A DNA stretch of 64,000 nucleotides from Chondrinema litorale (lineage in GTDB: Bacteria; Bacteroidota; Bacteroidia; Cytophagales; Flammeovirgaceae): NCBI RefSeq assembly GCF_026250525.1, contig NZ_CP111044.1, forward strand, positions 124,001 to 188,000. The letters are read 5' to 3'. The translations under genes were made by a program, and so were the position numbers. Each line of letters starts with the position of its first letter. Position 1 is the stretch's first letter. The notes beneath the pieces are model-generated. The model made no database searches. It had not been told where the DNA came from and was given only the letters and a program-made list of their open reading frames with translations. Positions 27,031 through 35,635 of this stretch are shown here, in pieces.

Positions 27031-30000
27031 TTATACGTTCGTTTTATGGTGATAGGGTTCTTCAGACAAAGGCTCGTCGTACTCATCCCTGATCAGTTTT
27101 TTGCCATCTGCTAATTTTCCGAATATATAATATAGTCCGGGGATAATAAGTACCCCGAATATGGTTCCGAATAACATACCACCAAGAGCAGAAGAACCAA
27201 TAGTTCTGTTACCAATGGCACCTGCACCAGTTGCTATAATCAATGGTATCAAACCAGCGATAAAGGCGAAAGATGTCATCAAAATAGGACGGAAACGTAC
27301 TTTTGCTCCTTCAATTGCTGATTCCAGAACTGTAGCACCTTGGGCTCGCTTCATTACAGCAAACTCTACAATAAGTACGGCGTTTTTTCCGAGTAGACCG
27401 ACCAGCATGATGAGACCTACCTGAGCGTAAATATCGTTTGATAGTCCCATCAATTTTAGTAACATAAACGAACCAAAAATACCAACAGGTAATGAAAGTA
27501 ATACTGCTAGTGGTAAAATAAAGCTTTCGTATTGTGCAGCTAGTACCATGTAAACGAATGCCAATACAATTAAGAAGATGTAAAGTGATTCATTTCCTCT
27601 GTTAGCTTCATCATAAGAAAGACCTTCCCATGCAATATCGTAACCTTTTGGTAAGGTTTCTTGAGCAACTTCACGAATGGCTGTAATAGCATCGGCAGTT
27701 GTGTAGCCTGCTGCTGGAAGCCCCCTGATAGCCGCTGAGTTATACATGTTGTAGCGAGTAACCTCATTAGGACCTTGTTTCTTTTTAATCTTCATGAATG
27801 ATGAATAAGGCACCATTTCTCCTTCTTCATTCTTCACAAATAGATTTAATACATCTGAAGGAAGTCTTCTGAATTCTGGAGCAGACTGAACGTAAACTTT
27901 AAAGAAACGACCAAATCTAATAAAACCCTGCTCATAAGTACTACCAATTAAAATGTTTAGGTTTTCCATTGCTTTACCAATAGAAACACCTTTTTGCATT
28001 GCTGCTTTGTTGTCTATTTCTAATTCGTATTGCGGATAGTTAGCCGCGAAGAAGGTAAATAATCCAGTAAGCTCTTTACGCTTGCGAAGGTTATCTAAGA
28101 ACTGTTGGTTTATTTTATCAAATTCTTGATAATCTGTACTAGTAGTTTTATCTAACAAACGCATTGAAAAACCACCTGAAGAACCGAAACCAGGTACTGC
28201 CGGTGGTTCGAAGAATTCAACAATTGCACCAAGTCCTCTTGATTCCTCTTCCAATTCTTCCATAATTTCGGTAACGGTATGCTCACGTTCAGACCACTTT
28301 TTTAAGTTGATCAAACATGTACCAGCATTAGAACCCCTACCTTCTGTCATGATCTCGTAACCTGCCAAAGAAGAAACTGATTCAACACCATCTATCTCCT
28401 CACATATTTTCTGTAATGCCTGAGCTACTTTGTTAGTTCTTTCTAGAGTAGCACCTGGAGGTGTTTGGATAATCGCATAGATAGTACCTTGGTCTTCGTT
28501 AGGGATGAAACCAGCTGGAACAACTTGGTTTACATATAAAATACCCACACTAAAGGTAACCAGAATGATGAAGGTTAACCATCTTTTGCTTACCATGTGT
28601 CTTAATACGCCAGTGTACTTTCCTGTGAGTTTATCAAATCCTCTGTTAAAGCTATCAATAGATCTGTTAAGGATATTTCTCTTTTTCTCTTTACCATGAT
28701 CGTTTTTCAGAATCATAGCACATAATACCGGAGTAAGTGTAAGCGCGATAATTGCCGAGATTACAATTGAACTAGCCATGGTGATAGAGAACTGACGGTA
28801 GAATGTACCAACAGGACCTGACATGAATGAGATAGGTAAGAATACGGATACCATTACCGCAGTAATCGCGATGATCGCACCACTAATTTCTCCCATTACT
28901 TCTTTTACCGCATTATATGGATTGAGATGTTTTTCTTCCATCTTCGCGTGTACGGCTTCCACCACAACAATCGCATCATCCACCACAATACCAATTGCCA
29001 GTACAAGTGCAAAGAGTGTAACAAGGTTAATCGACATCCCAAACATCTGTATGACGAAGAAGGCTCCCACCAACGAAACAGGTACTGCCAAAATCGGGAT
29101 AAGTGTTGAACGCCAATCGCCGAGGAAGATGAACACAACAATTGCAACTAATATAAATGCATCTCTCAATGTGTGCACAACTTGTTCTATAGATGCATCA
29201 AGGAATTGAGAAACGTCATAACTAATTTTGTAATCAACACCAGGAGGGAAGGTGGCTTCCATCTCTTTTAGTGTAGCTTTTACTTCGTCGATTACATCAC
29301 TCGCGTTACTACCATAGTTTTGCTTTAATACAATCGCAGCTGATGGGTGGCCATCTAAGTTTGAATAGATATCGAAAAACTCACTACCTAACTCTACCTT
29401 TGATATATCTCTTAAATGAATACTCTCACCTTCAGAATTCGCTCTAATAATAATGTCTTCGTATTCTTCAGGTTTGTTATACCTACCTTTATAAGTTAAT
29501 ACGTATTCTAATGATTGTGCGGAAATACCTGAGCTTTGTCCTAAACGACCTGGGCGACCTACTATACTTTGTTCGGCTAATGCTTCCATTACTTCCTCTA
29601 CAGAAATATTGTAAGCTCTCATACGGTCTGGGTTTAACCACAAACGCATCGCGTATCTTCTACTACCCAAGATTTGGGCTCTTGCAACACCCTTAATCCT
29701 TTGGATTTCAGGAATCATCTGAACATTGGCGTAGTTGTATAAGAACTTTTCATCCATATGTTCATCTGTACTATATAAGTTGACGTACATCAACATACTT
29801 GGCTGTATAGGCGTAATTACTACACCTTCTCTCTGCACCAGTTCTGGTAATAGCGGCATTACCTGGTCGACTCGCGTCTTTACCCGAATTACTGCCAAGT
29901 TAGGGTCTGTACCTGGTTCAAAAATTACTCTAAGTGTGGCTTCACCAGCACTAGTAGCATCTGTCGCCATATATCTCATACCCTGCACACCGTTAATGGA

Positions 30001-30201
30001 GTTTTCTAGTGTAACTAGAGTAGATTTAACTAATACGTCTGCACTCGCTCCAGGATATGCTATAAATATATTGACTGTAGTTGGTGCAATTTGCGGAAAT
30101 TGGGATATAGGCAGCTGCTGTATTGCCAGTGTACCTGTAAAAACGATAATAACCGAAATTACAATGGCGAATACAGGCCTATGTATTATTTTACTAAACA
30201 T
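27031..30201 (-). CDS. RND multidrug efflux permease (AcrB/HAE1 type)
   Basis: This 1056-residue inner-membrane proton antiporter has 12 predicted helices in the usual 1+5, 1+5 arrangement with two large periplasmic loops. The start MFSKIIHRPVFAIVISVIIV is typical. The fourth helix carries the paired aspartates of the proton relay in GIVVDDAIVVVEAV (around residue 408), followed by MGEISGAIIAI. The second half shows GLLGKNAVLIVEFA and GMLFGTIFGVLIIPGLYYI. The HAE1 pattern argues for export of amphiphilic organic compounds rather than metals. It lies between the adaptor gene (26 nt upstream) and the channel gene. Confidence 0.96.
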   Translation of the reverse strand: MFSKIIHRPVFAIVISVIIVFTGTLAIQQLPISQFPQIAPTTVNIFIAYPGASADVLVKSTLVTLENSINGVQGMRYMATDATSAGEATLRVIFEPGTDPNLAVIRVKTRVDQVMPLLPELVQREGVVITPIQPSMLMYVNLYSTDEHMDEKFLYNYANVQMIPEIQRIKGVARAQILGSRRYAMRLWLNPDRMRAYNISVEEVMEALAEQSIVGRPGRLGQSSGISAQSLEYVLTYKGRYNKPEEYEDIIIRANSEGESIHLRDISKVELGSEFFDIYSNLDGHPSAAIVLKQNYGSNASDVIDEVKATLKEMEATFPPGVDYKISYDVSQFLDASIEQVVHTLRDAFILVAIVVFIFLGDWRSTLIPILAVPVSLVGAFFVIQMFGMSINLVTLFALVLAIGIVVDDAIVVVEAVHAKMEEKHLNPYNAVKEVMGEISGAIIAITAVMVSVFLPISFMSGPVGTFYRQFSITMASSIVISAIIALTLTPVLCAMILKNDHGKEKKRNILNRSIDSFNRGFDKLTGKYTGVLRHMVSKRWLTFIILVTFSVGILYVNQVVPAGFIPNEDQGTIYAIIQTPPGATLERTNKVAQALQKICEEIDGVESVSSLAGYEIMTEGRGSNAGTCLINLKKWSEREHTVTEIMEELEEESRGLGAIVEFFEPPAVPGFGSSGGFSMRLLDKTTSTDYQEFDKINQQFLDNLRKRKELTGLFTFFAANYPQYELEIDNKAAMQKGVSIGKAMENLNILIGSTYEQGFIRFGRFFKVYVQSAPEFRRLPSDVLNLFVKNEEGEMVPYSSFMKIKKKQGPNEVTRYNMYNSAAIRGLPAAGYTTADAITAIREVAQETLPKGYDIAWEGLSYDEANRGNESLYIFLIVLAFVYMVLAAQYESFILPLAVLLSLPVGIFGSFMLLKLMGLSNDIYAQVGLIMLVGLLGKNAVLIVEFAVMKRAQGATVLESAIEGAKVRFRPILMTSFAFIAGLIPLIIATGAGAIGNRTIGSSALGGMLFGTIFGVLIIPGLYYIFGKLADGKKLIRDEYDEPLSEEPYHHKTNV

Positions 30202-30227
30202 TTCTTTTCTATTTAAGGATTCTTAAA

Positions 30228-31316
30228 TTATTCTGCATACAGACTTAAATCTGAAATTGCAGTTTTAGGCTCTACGAAATCAAATTCTATTTCTTCATTT
30301 TCTCTTACAAGGCGTAGCCCTTCAAGAAGGATTTTATCATTCAATTCTAAACCTTCTTTAATTATGAAGAGGTGTGGCATTTCAGCAGCTACTTTTATAT
30401 GTCTCGATCTAATTTTGTTTTCTTCATCGATTACATACACATACAATTTGTCAAGAATTTCGAATGTAGCTTTTTGTGGGATGAGCATTGCATTTTTCAT
30501 TGGGAATGTCATCTCAATATTACCTGTCTCTCCGTGTCTTAAGAGTCCTTTAGGGTTAGGAAATGTTGCTCTAAAAGGAATATTACCAGTTTCGTTGTTA
30601 AAATCTGCTTCAATTGTTTCAACTAAACCAGTGTATTCAAAATATTTATTATTGGGTAATTTTAGTTTTACTTCGTCTAAATGGTCTTTTTCAACCTGTG
30701 CCTGATAGTCTAGATATTCAGCTTCTGGAACGTTAAAGTATACCCACATTTCACTGTTATCAGATAAATTTGTGAGTAAATCTCCTTCGTCTACTAAGCT
30801 ACCAAGTCTAACATGGAAACGGTCAATTATTCCATCAAATGGTGCTTTAATTTCTGTAAAATCCAGATGAACTTGAGCTAATGATAACTCGGCATTTGCT
30901 TTGTCAAACTTAGCTTTTGCCATTGCCAATTCATTAGGCGCTACAATGTTACTGTCGGCAAGTCTTTTTGTGTTTTGAAATTCAATTTCTGCAAGATTTG
31001 CTTCTGCTTTTGCTTTTTGTTGTTCTGCTTCGTAAAGTCTTGGCATAACTTGGAAAAGAAGTTTTCCTTGTTTTACAAAGTCTCCTTCATCAACAAATAC
31101 TTTCTGCAAATAGCCTTTCTCTTGTGATCTAATTTCAATATGCTGGATTGAATGTATTTGACATACATAATCTTTAGTAATGGCAGTATCCATTCTTATT
31201 GGGCTGGTAACCAAAAATTTGGATTCCTCCTCATGTAATTCTTTTTTGTGGGAGTTACAACTAGTGCTCCAAAACATTGTGCACAGGCTTAAAAGGATGA
31301 AAGTTCTCTTCATCAT
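30228..31316 (-). CDS. RND periplasmic adaptor lipoprotein (MFP)
   Basis: The 362-residue membrane fusion protein has a lipoprotein signal ending WSTSC (Cys20). It then shows the adaptor order: a barrel strand region (VCQIHSIQHIEIRSQEKGYL), a biotinyl-lipoyl half (VFVDEGDFVKQGKLLFQV, about 73-90), a short alpha-hairpin (about 92-145), the second lipoyl half (KAPFDGIIDRFHVRLGSLVDEGD) and a membrane-proximal domain. It joins the permease to the outer-membrane channel. It is the first of the three pump genes. On the minus strand a TATGTTTG (-7-like, 31387-31380) lies about 65 nt upstream of the start. Confidence 0.93.
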   Translation of the reverse strand: MMKRTFILLSLCTMFWSTSCNSHKKELHEEESKFLVTSPIRMDTAITKDYVCQIHSIQHIEIRSQEKGYLQKVFVDEGDFVKQGKLLFQVMPRLYEAEQQKAKAEANLAEIEFQNTKRLADSNIVAPNELAMAKAKFDKANAELSLAQVHLDFTEIKAPFDGIIDRFHVRLGSLVDEGDLLTNLSDNSEMWVYFNVPEAEYLDYQAQVEKDHLDEVKLKLPNNKYFEYTGLVETIEADFNNETGNIPFRATFPNPKGLLRHGETGNIEMTFPMKNAMLIPQKATFEILDKLYVYVIDEENKIRSRHIKVAAEMPHLFIIKEGLELNDKILLEGLRLVRENEEIEFDFVEPKTAISDLSLYAE

Positions 31317-31655
31317 GATTTTACTAAAAGGTTTCGTTAGTGAATTATTTTGAAATATGTATAGCGCATTATTTTACTGCAAACATAAATCGTTGTGGAC
31401 GTAGTTATATCAGACTTATATAGGAAAGATTTTTCTTTTTTTTTTTTAATAATTCCTACAAAGCTGCCATTATCAAACCTATAGATATAGAAGTTTGATG
31501 TTCAGTTAAATAATGAAATGATAATAGGGATAACGGTTTTTAAAGATATTGCGTCCAAAACATAACCCTGAAACATTATCGTGTTGCAGGTTGTTATACA
31601 GTATGAATTAACCAAGAAGTTTAGTCAATTTGAGTTGCTACTTGGAGATCTTGTA
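31317..31655. promoter_or_regulatory. Structured intergenic region before the efflux operon
   Basis: This 339-bp stretch holds a TATGTTTG -7-like element on the minus strand (31380-31387), a run of 12 T (31436-31447), a compact hairpin with outer arms ATCAAAC/GTTTGAT and inner arms CTATA/TATAG (31472-31499), and an imperfect hairpin (ATAACCCTG at about 31570 with CAGGTTGTTAT near 31600). A third hairpin, TATCATATT/AATATGATA (31654-31683), covers the stop of the next gene. No U tract follows these on the minus strand. Confidence 0.4.
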
Positions 31656-32096
31656 TCATATTCTGAATACTTGCAATATGATATACCACCTATGTGATGA
31701 GATATAGTAAGTAAAGTGCTTGTAACAAGCTAAGTGGTTCTTTACGATATGAAAAAAGTATTCGGATTGTAACGCACTGTAATTTAAAGCTGTAGAAGCA
31801 TAAAAGCTTTCTAAGTGCTTTTTAACGTCAATCCTTTCATCTTCTTCTTCCTCAACATCATTGTCTTCAATAATAAGTGTTTTCTCTGAACCTGCTGGGG
31901 AATTATTAATGATTAAAGAGTGGGGAAATTGCTCGGCATTTTCTAAGCTATTATAATCTACCCCTGAAACACTTTCTACCTTGCTGGCGAAAGCACTCAA
32001 GTTGGCATATGCAGATGCCTGATTATATCCGCCTATTAGCAGAATGCAAAGGGGTAAATAATATTTAACTAGTGCTCTTATCATTATGAGTGTCAA
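31656..32096 (-). CDS. Small secreted protein of unknown function
   Basis: A 146-residue protein with a signal peptide at about residues 1-30 (YLPLCILLIGG then NQASAYA). The mature part has an acidic patch (DNDVEEEEDERID, about 78-90) and an aromatic, histidine-containing C-terminus (FFHIVKNHLACYKHFTYY, ending VFRI). I do not recognise a family. It lies upstream of the efflux operon on the same strand with 339 bp between, so it may share a transcript or only a control region. The coherent signal peptide and composition support a real gene; cation binding by the acidic and histidine residues is speculation. Confidence 0.55.
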   Translation of the reverse strand: MTLIMIRALVKYYLPLCILLIGGYNQASAYANLSAFASKVESVSGVDYNSLENAEQFPHSLIINNSPAGSEKTLIIEDNDVEEEEDERIDVKKHLESFYASTALNYSALQSEYFFHIVKNHLACYKHFTYYISSHRWYIILQVFRI

Positions 32097-32587
32097 AGCT
32101 ACATTATCATATGATTATTGTCAAATTTTAAAACCTAAATAATTGTAAATACGTAGTAGATTTTTTTTTAAAAATTTGCCATGATTTAATAAAGCGTTGA
32201 TTATCAAAATATTGTATGCTATTTCAAATGAATTTTAGGGTTGTTTTATGAGCATTAAAATATGTTAAAAAAATATAAAACCTTTAAAATAACTGATATT
32301 TCAAGAGGAAAATCCAAATTTTGGTTAATCCCAAATCTTCTCCACAGGCAATATGAAGAAGATTTTAAAAAAAGTTCCATTAAAATTGATATTTAGTAAA
32401 CACATCAATTTCGGGTTTATATTTGAATTTGATAAATAATAAACTACTTCATGTAAATTATTTGGTAGAAAAATAAATCGAGTTATCTCATTAAAAGCAG
32501 CATTCATGCTTAGTTACATAAAGCTAATTTTTTGACTATTTATATTCAACCTATTTTTATCAATTTACTAAACAAATAAAAAGAAAA
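32097..32587. other. 491-bp AT-rich intergenic region
   Basis: Divergent promoters must lie here. I see 8-bp inverted repeats at 32333-32365 (AAATCTTC/GAAGATTT) and 32383-32411 (AAATTGAT/ATCAATTT), both AT-rich and perhaps chance. A TTG (32532-32534) followed after 17 nt by TATTTTTA (32552-32559) is a weak promoter candidate for the GH43 gene. A 60-codon minus-strand frame at 32325-32507 looks spurious. Confidence 0.35.
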
Positions 32588-34180
32588 GTGAAGCATACTC
32601 TGATTATTACCAACAAAATTTTTTTAGCAGTAATTATTGCAATTTTTTTAACAAATTGTACCCAACCAAAAGAAGTATCAACTGAAAGTATAGCTGTTTC
32701 TCAAAAACAAGTAATTGCTGGAGAATTGCCCGATCCGTCAATTATAGAGGTTAATGGTGTCTATTATGCTTGCGGTTCATCTAACGATTGGGGACCAATT
32801 TATCCAATTTACAAATCGACAGACTTAATTAACTGGACATTTGTAAATTATGTGTTTAGTAAACCTCCAGAATGGACAATCAATAGCTATTGGGCACCAG
32901 AGCTATTTTACCATAATGGTAAATTTTATTGCTATTACACAGCACGAAGAACAGATGGAGTATCTGGTATTGGTGTTGCCGTTACTGATGATATTACCAA
33001 AGGCTTTGAAGACAAAGGGCAAATTATAGAGTGGGGCAGTGAAGCGATTGATGCCTTTGTATATAATGAAGAGGGTAAACTTTACATAACTTGGAAAGCT
33101 TACGGATTAAACCCAGATAAGCCAATTCAATTATTAGGCTCAGAACTGACGGAAGATGGTCTTGCTTTAAAAGGAGATGCATTCCAAATTTTAACAGCCG
33201 ATACTGAAAATTGGGAACGAGGTGGCATAGAAGGCCAATGCATTGTCAAGCATGGAGACTATTTATATATGCTTTATTCAGGAAATGCTTGCTGTGGTGC
33301 AGGTTGCGACTACCAAGTTGGTGTTGCCAGAGCAAAAACGATGATGGGTCCTTGGGAAAAGTTTTCCGCTAATCCTATTCTCGATAGTAACGATTCATGG
33401 AAATGTCCTGGACATGGTACTGCTTTTAAAGCAGGTGCTAAATGGTTTTACCTGTATCATGCGTATCCAATAGATGGTTTTCCCTATTTAGGGAGAGCAA
33501 GCTTATTAAGCGAAATGACTTGGGATACAGAAAATGGCTGGCCAAAATTTAACATTGATGCTGAAAAGATAGATAAAACTGTATTGAAAGCAGATATAAA
33601 CGATCAATTCGCAACTGGTAAATTAGAAAACTGGTGGCATTATGATATACCGAGTTATGCATTTAATACTGAGTTTAAAGATGATAAGCTTAAGCTAACA
33701 GATGAAACTGTCACTGAAAACAAACCAAGTGTGGCAGCTATTTGTGTGATTCCAGAATATGCTAACTTTTCAATTACCACTCAATTAGCTAAGCAAACCG
33801 AAGCTCTTAAGGGAATCGTGTTTTATGCGACCAATGCAAACAATTTGGGTTTCGGTGTAAAAGGAAACGAACTTGTTTTATGGAAAACAAAAGACTTTCA
33901 ATTTGAAGAGCTAAACAAAATCACATTATCTAATACTGAAAGTATCTATTTGAAAGCATATGCTTCTGATGCTCACATAATTGATTTTTCTTATAGCGAA
34001 GATGGTAACAATTGGATACCATTAACTAATAAGTTAGACGAAACTGGAAAAGTAATTGGCGATAATCTAGCTTGGTGGTCTTGGGGAATGAAAACAGGTT
34101 TGTTTGTGAAATCAGACTCAGTTACTGGTGATAACAGTGCAGTTTTTAACAATTTTAAATTGGAATATGCAGCAGATTAA
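32588..34180 (+). CDS. GH43-type glycoside hydrolase lipoprotein
   Basis: The 530-residue protein starts at a GTG (32588); this start is needed to keep the lipoprotein signal, which ends FLTNC (Cys24). The five-bladed GH43 propeller (about 40-330) shows the expected three acidic residues: Asp49 in LPDPSI, Asp155 in EAIDAF and Glu215 in GGIEGQ. The last 190 residues form a jelly-roll-like domain with WWSWGMKTGLFV, similar to the GH43 C-terminal/DUF1349 type. GH43 enzymes act on arabinose- or xylose-containing glycans; the specific bond is unknown. A convergent AraC regulator overlaps its stop by 4 nt. Confidence 0.88.
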   Translation: MKHTLIITNKIFLAVIIAIFLTNCTQPKEVSTESIAVSQKQVIAGELPDPSIIEVNGVYYACGSSNDWGPIYPIYKSTDLINWTFVNYVFSKPPEWTINSYWAPELFYHNGKFYCYYTARRTDGVSGIGVAVTDDITKGFEDKGQIIEWGSEAIDAFVYNEEGKLYITWKAYGLNPDKPIQLLGSELTEDGLALKGDAFQILTADTENWERGGIEGQCIVKHGDYLYMLYSGNACCGAGCDYQVGVARAKTMMGPWEKFSANPILDSNDSWKCPGHGTAFKAGAKWFYLYHAYPIDGFPYLGRASLLSEMTWDTENGWPKFNIDAEKIDKTVLKADINDQFATGKLENWWHYDIPSYAFNTEFKDDKLKLTDETVTENKPSVAAICVIPEYANFSITTQLAKQTEALKGIVFYATNANNLGFGVKGNELVLWKTKDFQFEELNKITLSNTESIYLKAYASDAHIIDFSYSEDGNNWIPLTNKLDETGKVIGDNLAWWSWGMKTGLFVKSDSVTGDNSAVFNNFKLEYAAD

Positions 34181-35055
34181 GTATTGCTTTTAGATTTATA
34201 TTTCTCACTAAATTCTAAAGGTGTTTCTCCTGTCCATTTTTTAAAGACTCTGGAGAAATAAGCATAATCTTCGTAACCCAATTCGTAAGATATTTGTGAA
34301 AGGGAGCCAGAAACATAAATTATCATTCTTTTGGCTTCCAAAATTATTCTCTCGATAATTAATTGAGAAGTAGTCTTTCCTAAAGATTGTTGAACCAAAC
34401 GATTTAAGTGCCTTGTGGTAATGCTTAACTTTTCCGCATAAAATGTAGGCAGCTTCTCAACCTTATAGTTTGCTTCAATAAGTGTTTCAAGTTTTCTTAA
34501 ATAGCCTGAATTTGATTTAGATACTTCTGTTGTTGCGAGGTATTTCCTGCTCAATTCAATATAAATTAAATTGAGAATGGACTTTATCTTTTGGATTGTA
34601 TAGAAACTTCTATTGCTATACTCTTCTAGCAATTGCTCAAAAAGTATATAAATTCTTTGAGCATCTTTTGCTTCTAAGTTTAAAACAGATGGATTTAGCA
34701 GTGAATAAAAGAAAGGAAATTCGAAGATACTTTGACTGGTAAGTGCCAAATCAAAAAATTCTTGGGAGTGAAAAAATATGATACCTTCAATATCGCTAGA
34801 AAGTTCCCAATAGTGTGTTTGACCCGGATTTAGCATAAAAACACTACCCGGTTTAATTTCATACCTTTCAAAGTCTATTTCATGAATGCCATTTCCTTTT
34901 GTGAAAATTACTGTTAGAAAAAAATTATGCTTATGAGGTATGGTAATATCTTTATGGTGTAGTTCTAAATGAGCACTAAAGTTATTGCAATAAAAATCTT
35001 TAAGAGCTTCTTTATATTCAAAATCTTTAATATCTAAAATACTAAGCCTTTCCAT
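34177..35055 (-). CDS. AraC-family regulator with cupin domain
   Basis: A 292-residue protein with an N-terminal AraC-binding cupin (about 30-110; HKHNFFLTVIFTKGNGIHEIDF and VFMLNPGQTHYWEL), a helical linker and a C-terminal AraC/XylS DNA-binding domain (about 185-285; LPTFYAEKLSITTRHLNRLV and SQISYELGYEDYAYFSRVFK, then TGETPLEF). Cupins of this kind usually bind a sugar, so control of the neighbouring GH43 gene is a natural guess. The two genes converge and their stops overlap by 4 nt, leaving no room for a hairpin terminator between them. Confidence 0.88.
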   Translation of the reverse strand: MERLSILDIKDFEYKEALKDFYCNNFSAHLELHHKDITIPHKHNFFLTVIFTKGNGIHEIDFERYEIKPGSVFMLNPGQTHYWELSSDIEGIIFFHSQEFFDLALTSQSIFEFPFFYSLLNPSVLNLEAKDAQRIYILFEQLLEEYSNRSFYTIQKIKSILNLIYIELSRKYLATTEVSKSNSGYLRKLETLIEANYKVEKLPTFYAEKLSITTRHLNRLVQQSLGKTTSQLIIERIILEAKRMIIYVSGSLSQISYELGYEDYAYFSRVFKKWTGETPLEFSEKYKSKSNT

Positions 35056-35151
35056 AAATGTCTTAATAGTACAAGTAATGGCAACAATCGTTCAATGCAA
35101 AATTACTTTTTAAACTTGAGCTTTGTAGCAGTAAAACTTACTTATTGAGCT

Positions 35152-35493
35152 ATGAAGCCTATATTGAGAAATATAATCGAAGAAAAATGTCCTAAATGTG
35201 GAGAGTCTCATGCTTTTTATTCAAAAGGGAATGTCCTTTTATTTAAAGCTCCTAAAATGAATGAACGTTGCACACATTGTAATTATAGGTACGAGAAAGA
35301 ACCAGGTTATTTTACAGGAGCAATGTACATAAGTTATGCTTTATGTATTATAGAAATGTTGCTAGTAGTTGTATTAGGCAATTTTGCTGATATTTCTATC
35401 AAACATATCGGATATTTATTGATGTTATTAATTTTTGCGCTTTGGCCTTTTAATTTCAGAATGTCGCGTATTCTGTGGATGTATATCGCTTAG
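35152..35493 (+). CDS. DUF983 membrane protein with zinc-ribbon motif
   Basis: This 113-residue protein has an N-terminal pair of CxxC motifs (CPKCGES, residues about 14-20, and CTHCNY, about 41-46) that could bind a metal. Two hydrophobic helices follow (about 55-77 and 85-103). The EKEPGYFTGAMYISY segment between them is characteristic of DUF983. The family is common in Bacteroidota and some alphaproteobacteria; its role is unknown. The next gene starts 142 nt downstream, across a nested inverted repeat. Confidence 0.85.
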   Translation: MKPILRNIIEEKCPKCGESHAFYSKGNVLLFKAPKMNERCTHCNYRYEKEPGYFTGAMYISYALCIIEMLLVVVLGNFADISIKHIGYLLMLLIFALWPFNFRMSRILWMYIA

Positions 35494-35508
35494 AAACGCT
35501 TTTTGAGT

Positions 35509-35626
35509 GTGTTTTCAACAAACTGATTAGTGATAGTTAGATTATCTAAATATATTAGGTGAGAATAGTCAAAATTAACTATCAGAAAAAGATTGGCTAT
35601 TAGGTCAAGAATTAAGTTGAAAACAC
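35509..35626. repeat. Nested inverted repeats, 118 bp
   Basis: Outer arms of 11 bp, GTGTTTTCAAC (35509-35519) and GTTGAAAACAC (35616-35626), enclose inner 9-bp arms TGATAGTTA (35531-35539) and TAACTATCA (35576-35584). The structure ends 9 nt before the ATG at 35636. It could be a long leader hairpin or a decayed miniature element; no target-site duplication is visible. Confidence 0.6.
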
Positions 35627-35635
35627 TTGGTAAAT

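Noticed and set aside
29735..30226. 163-codon plus-strand open frame
   Set aside because: It lies antisense to the start of the RND permease gene, which has full family conservation; the reverse frame has no motif.
32325..32507. 60-codon minus-strand open frame in the gap before the GH43 gene
   Set aside because: AT-rich composition, no signal or motif and no supporting context; listed only as part of the intergenic region.
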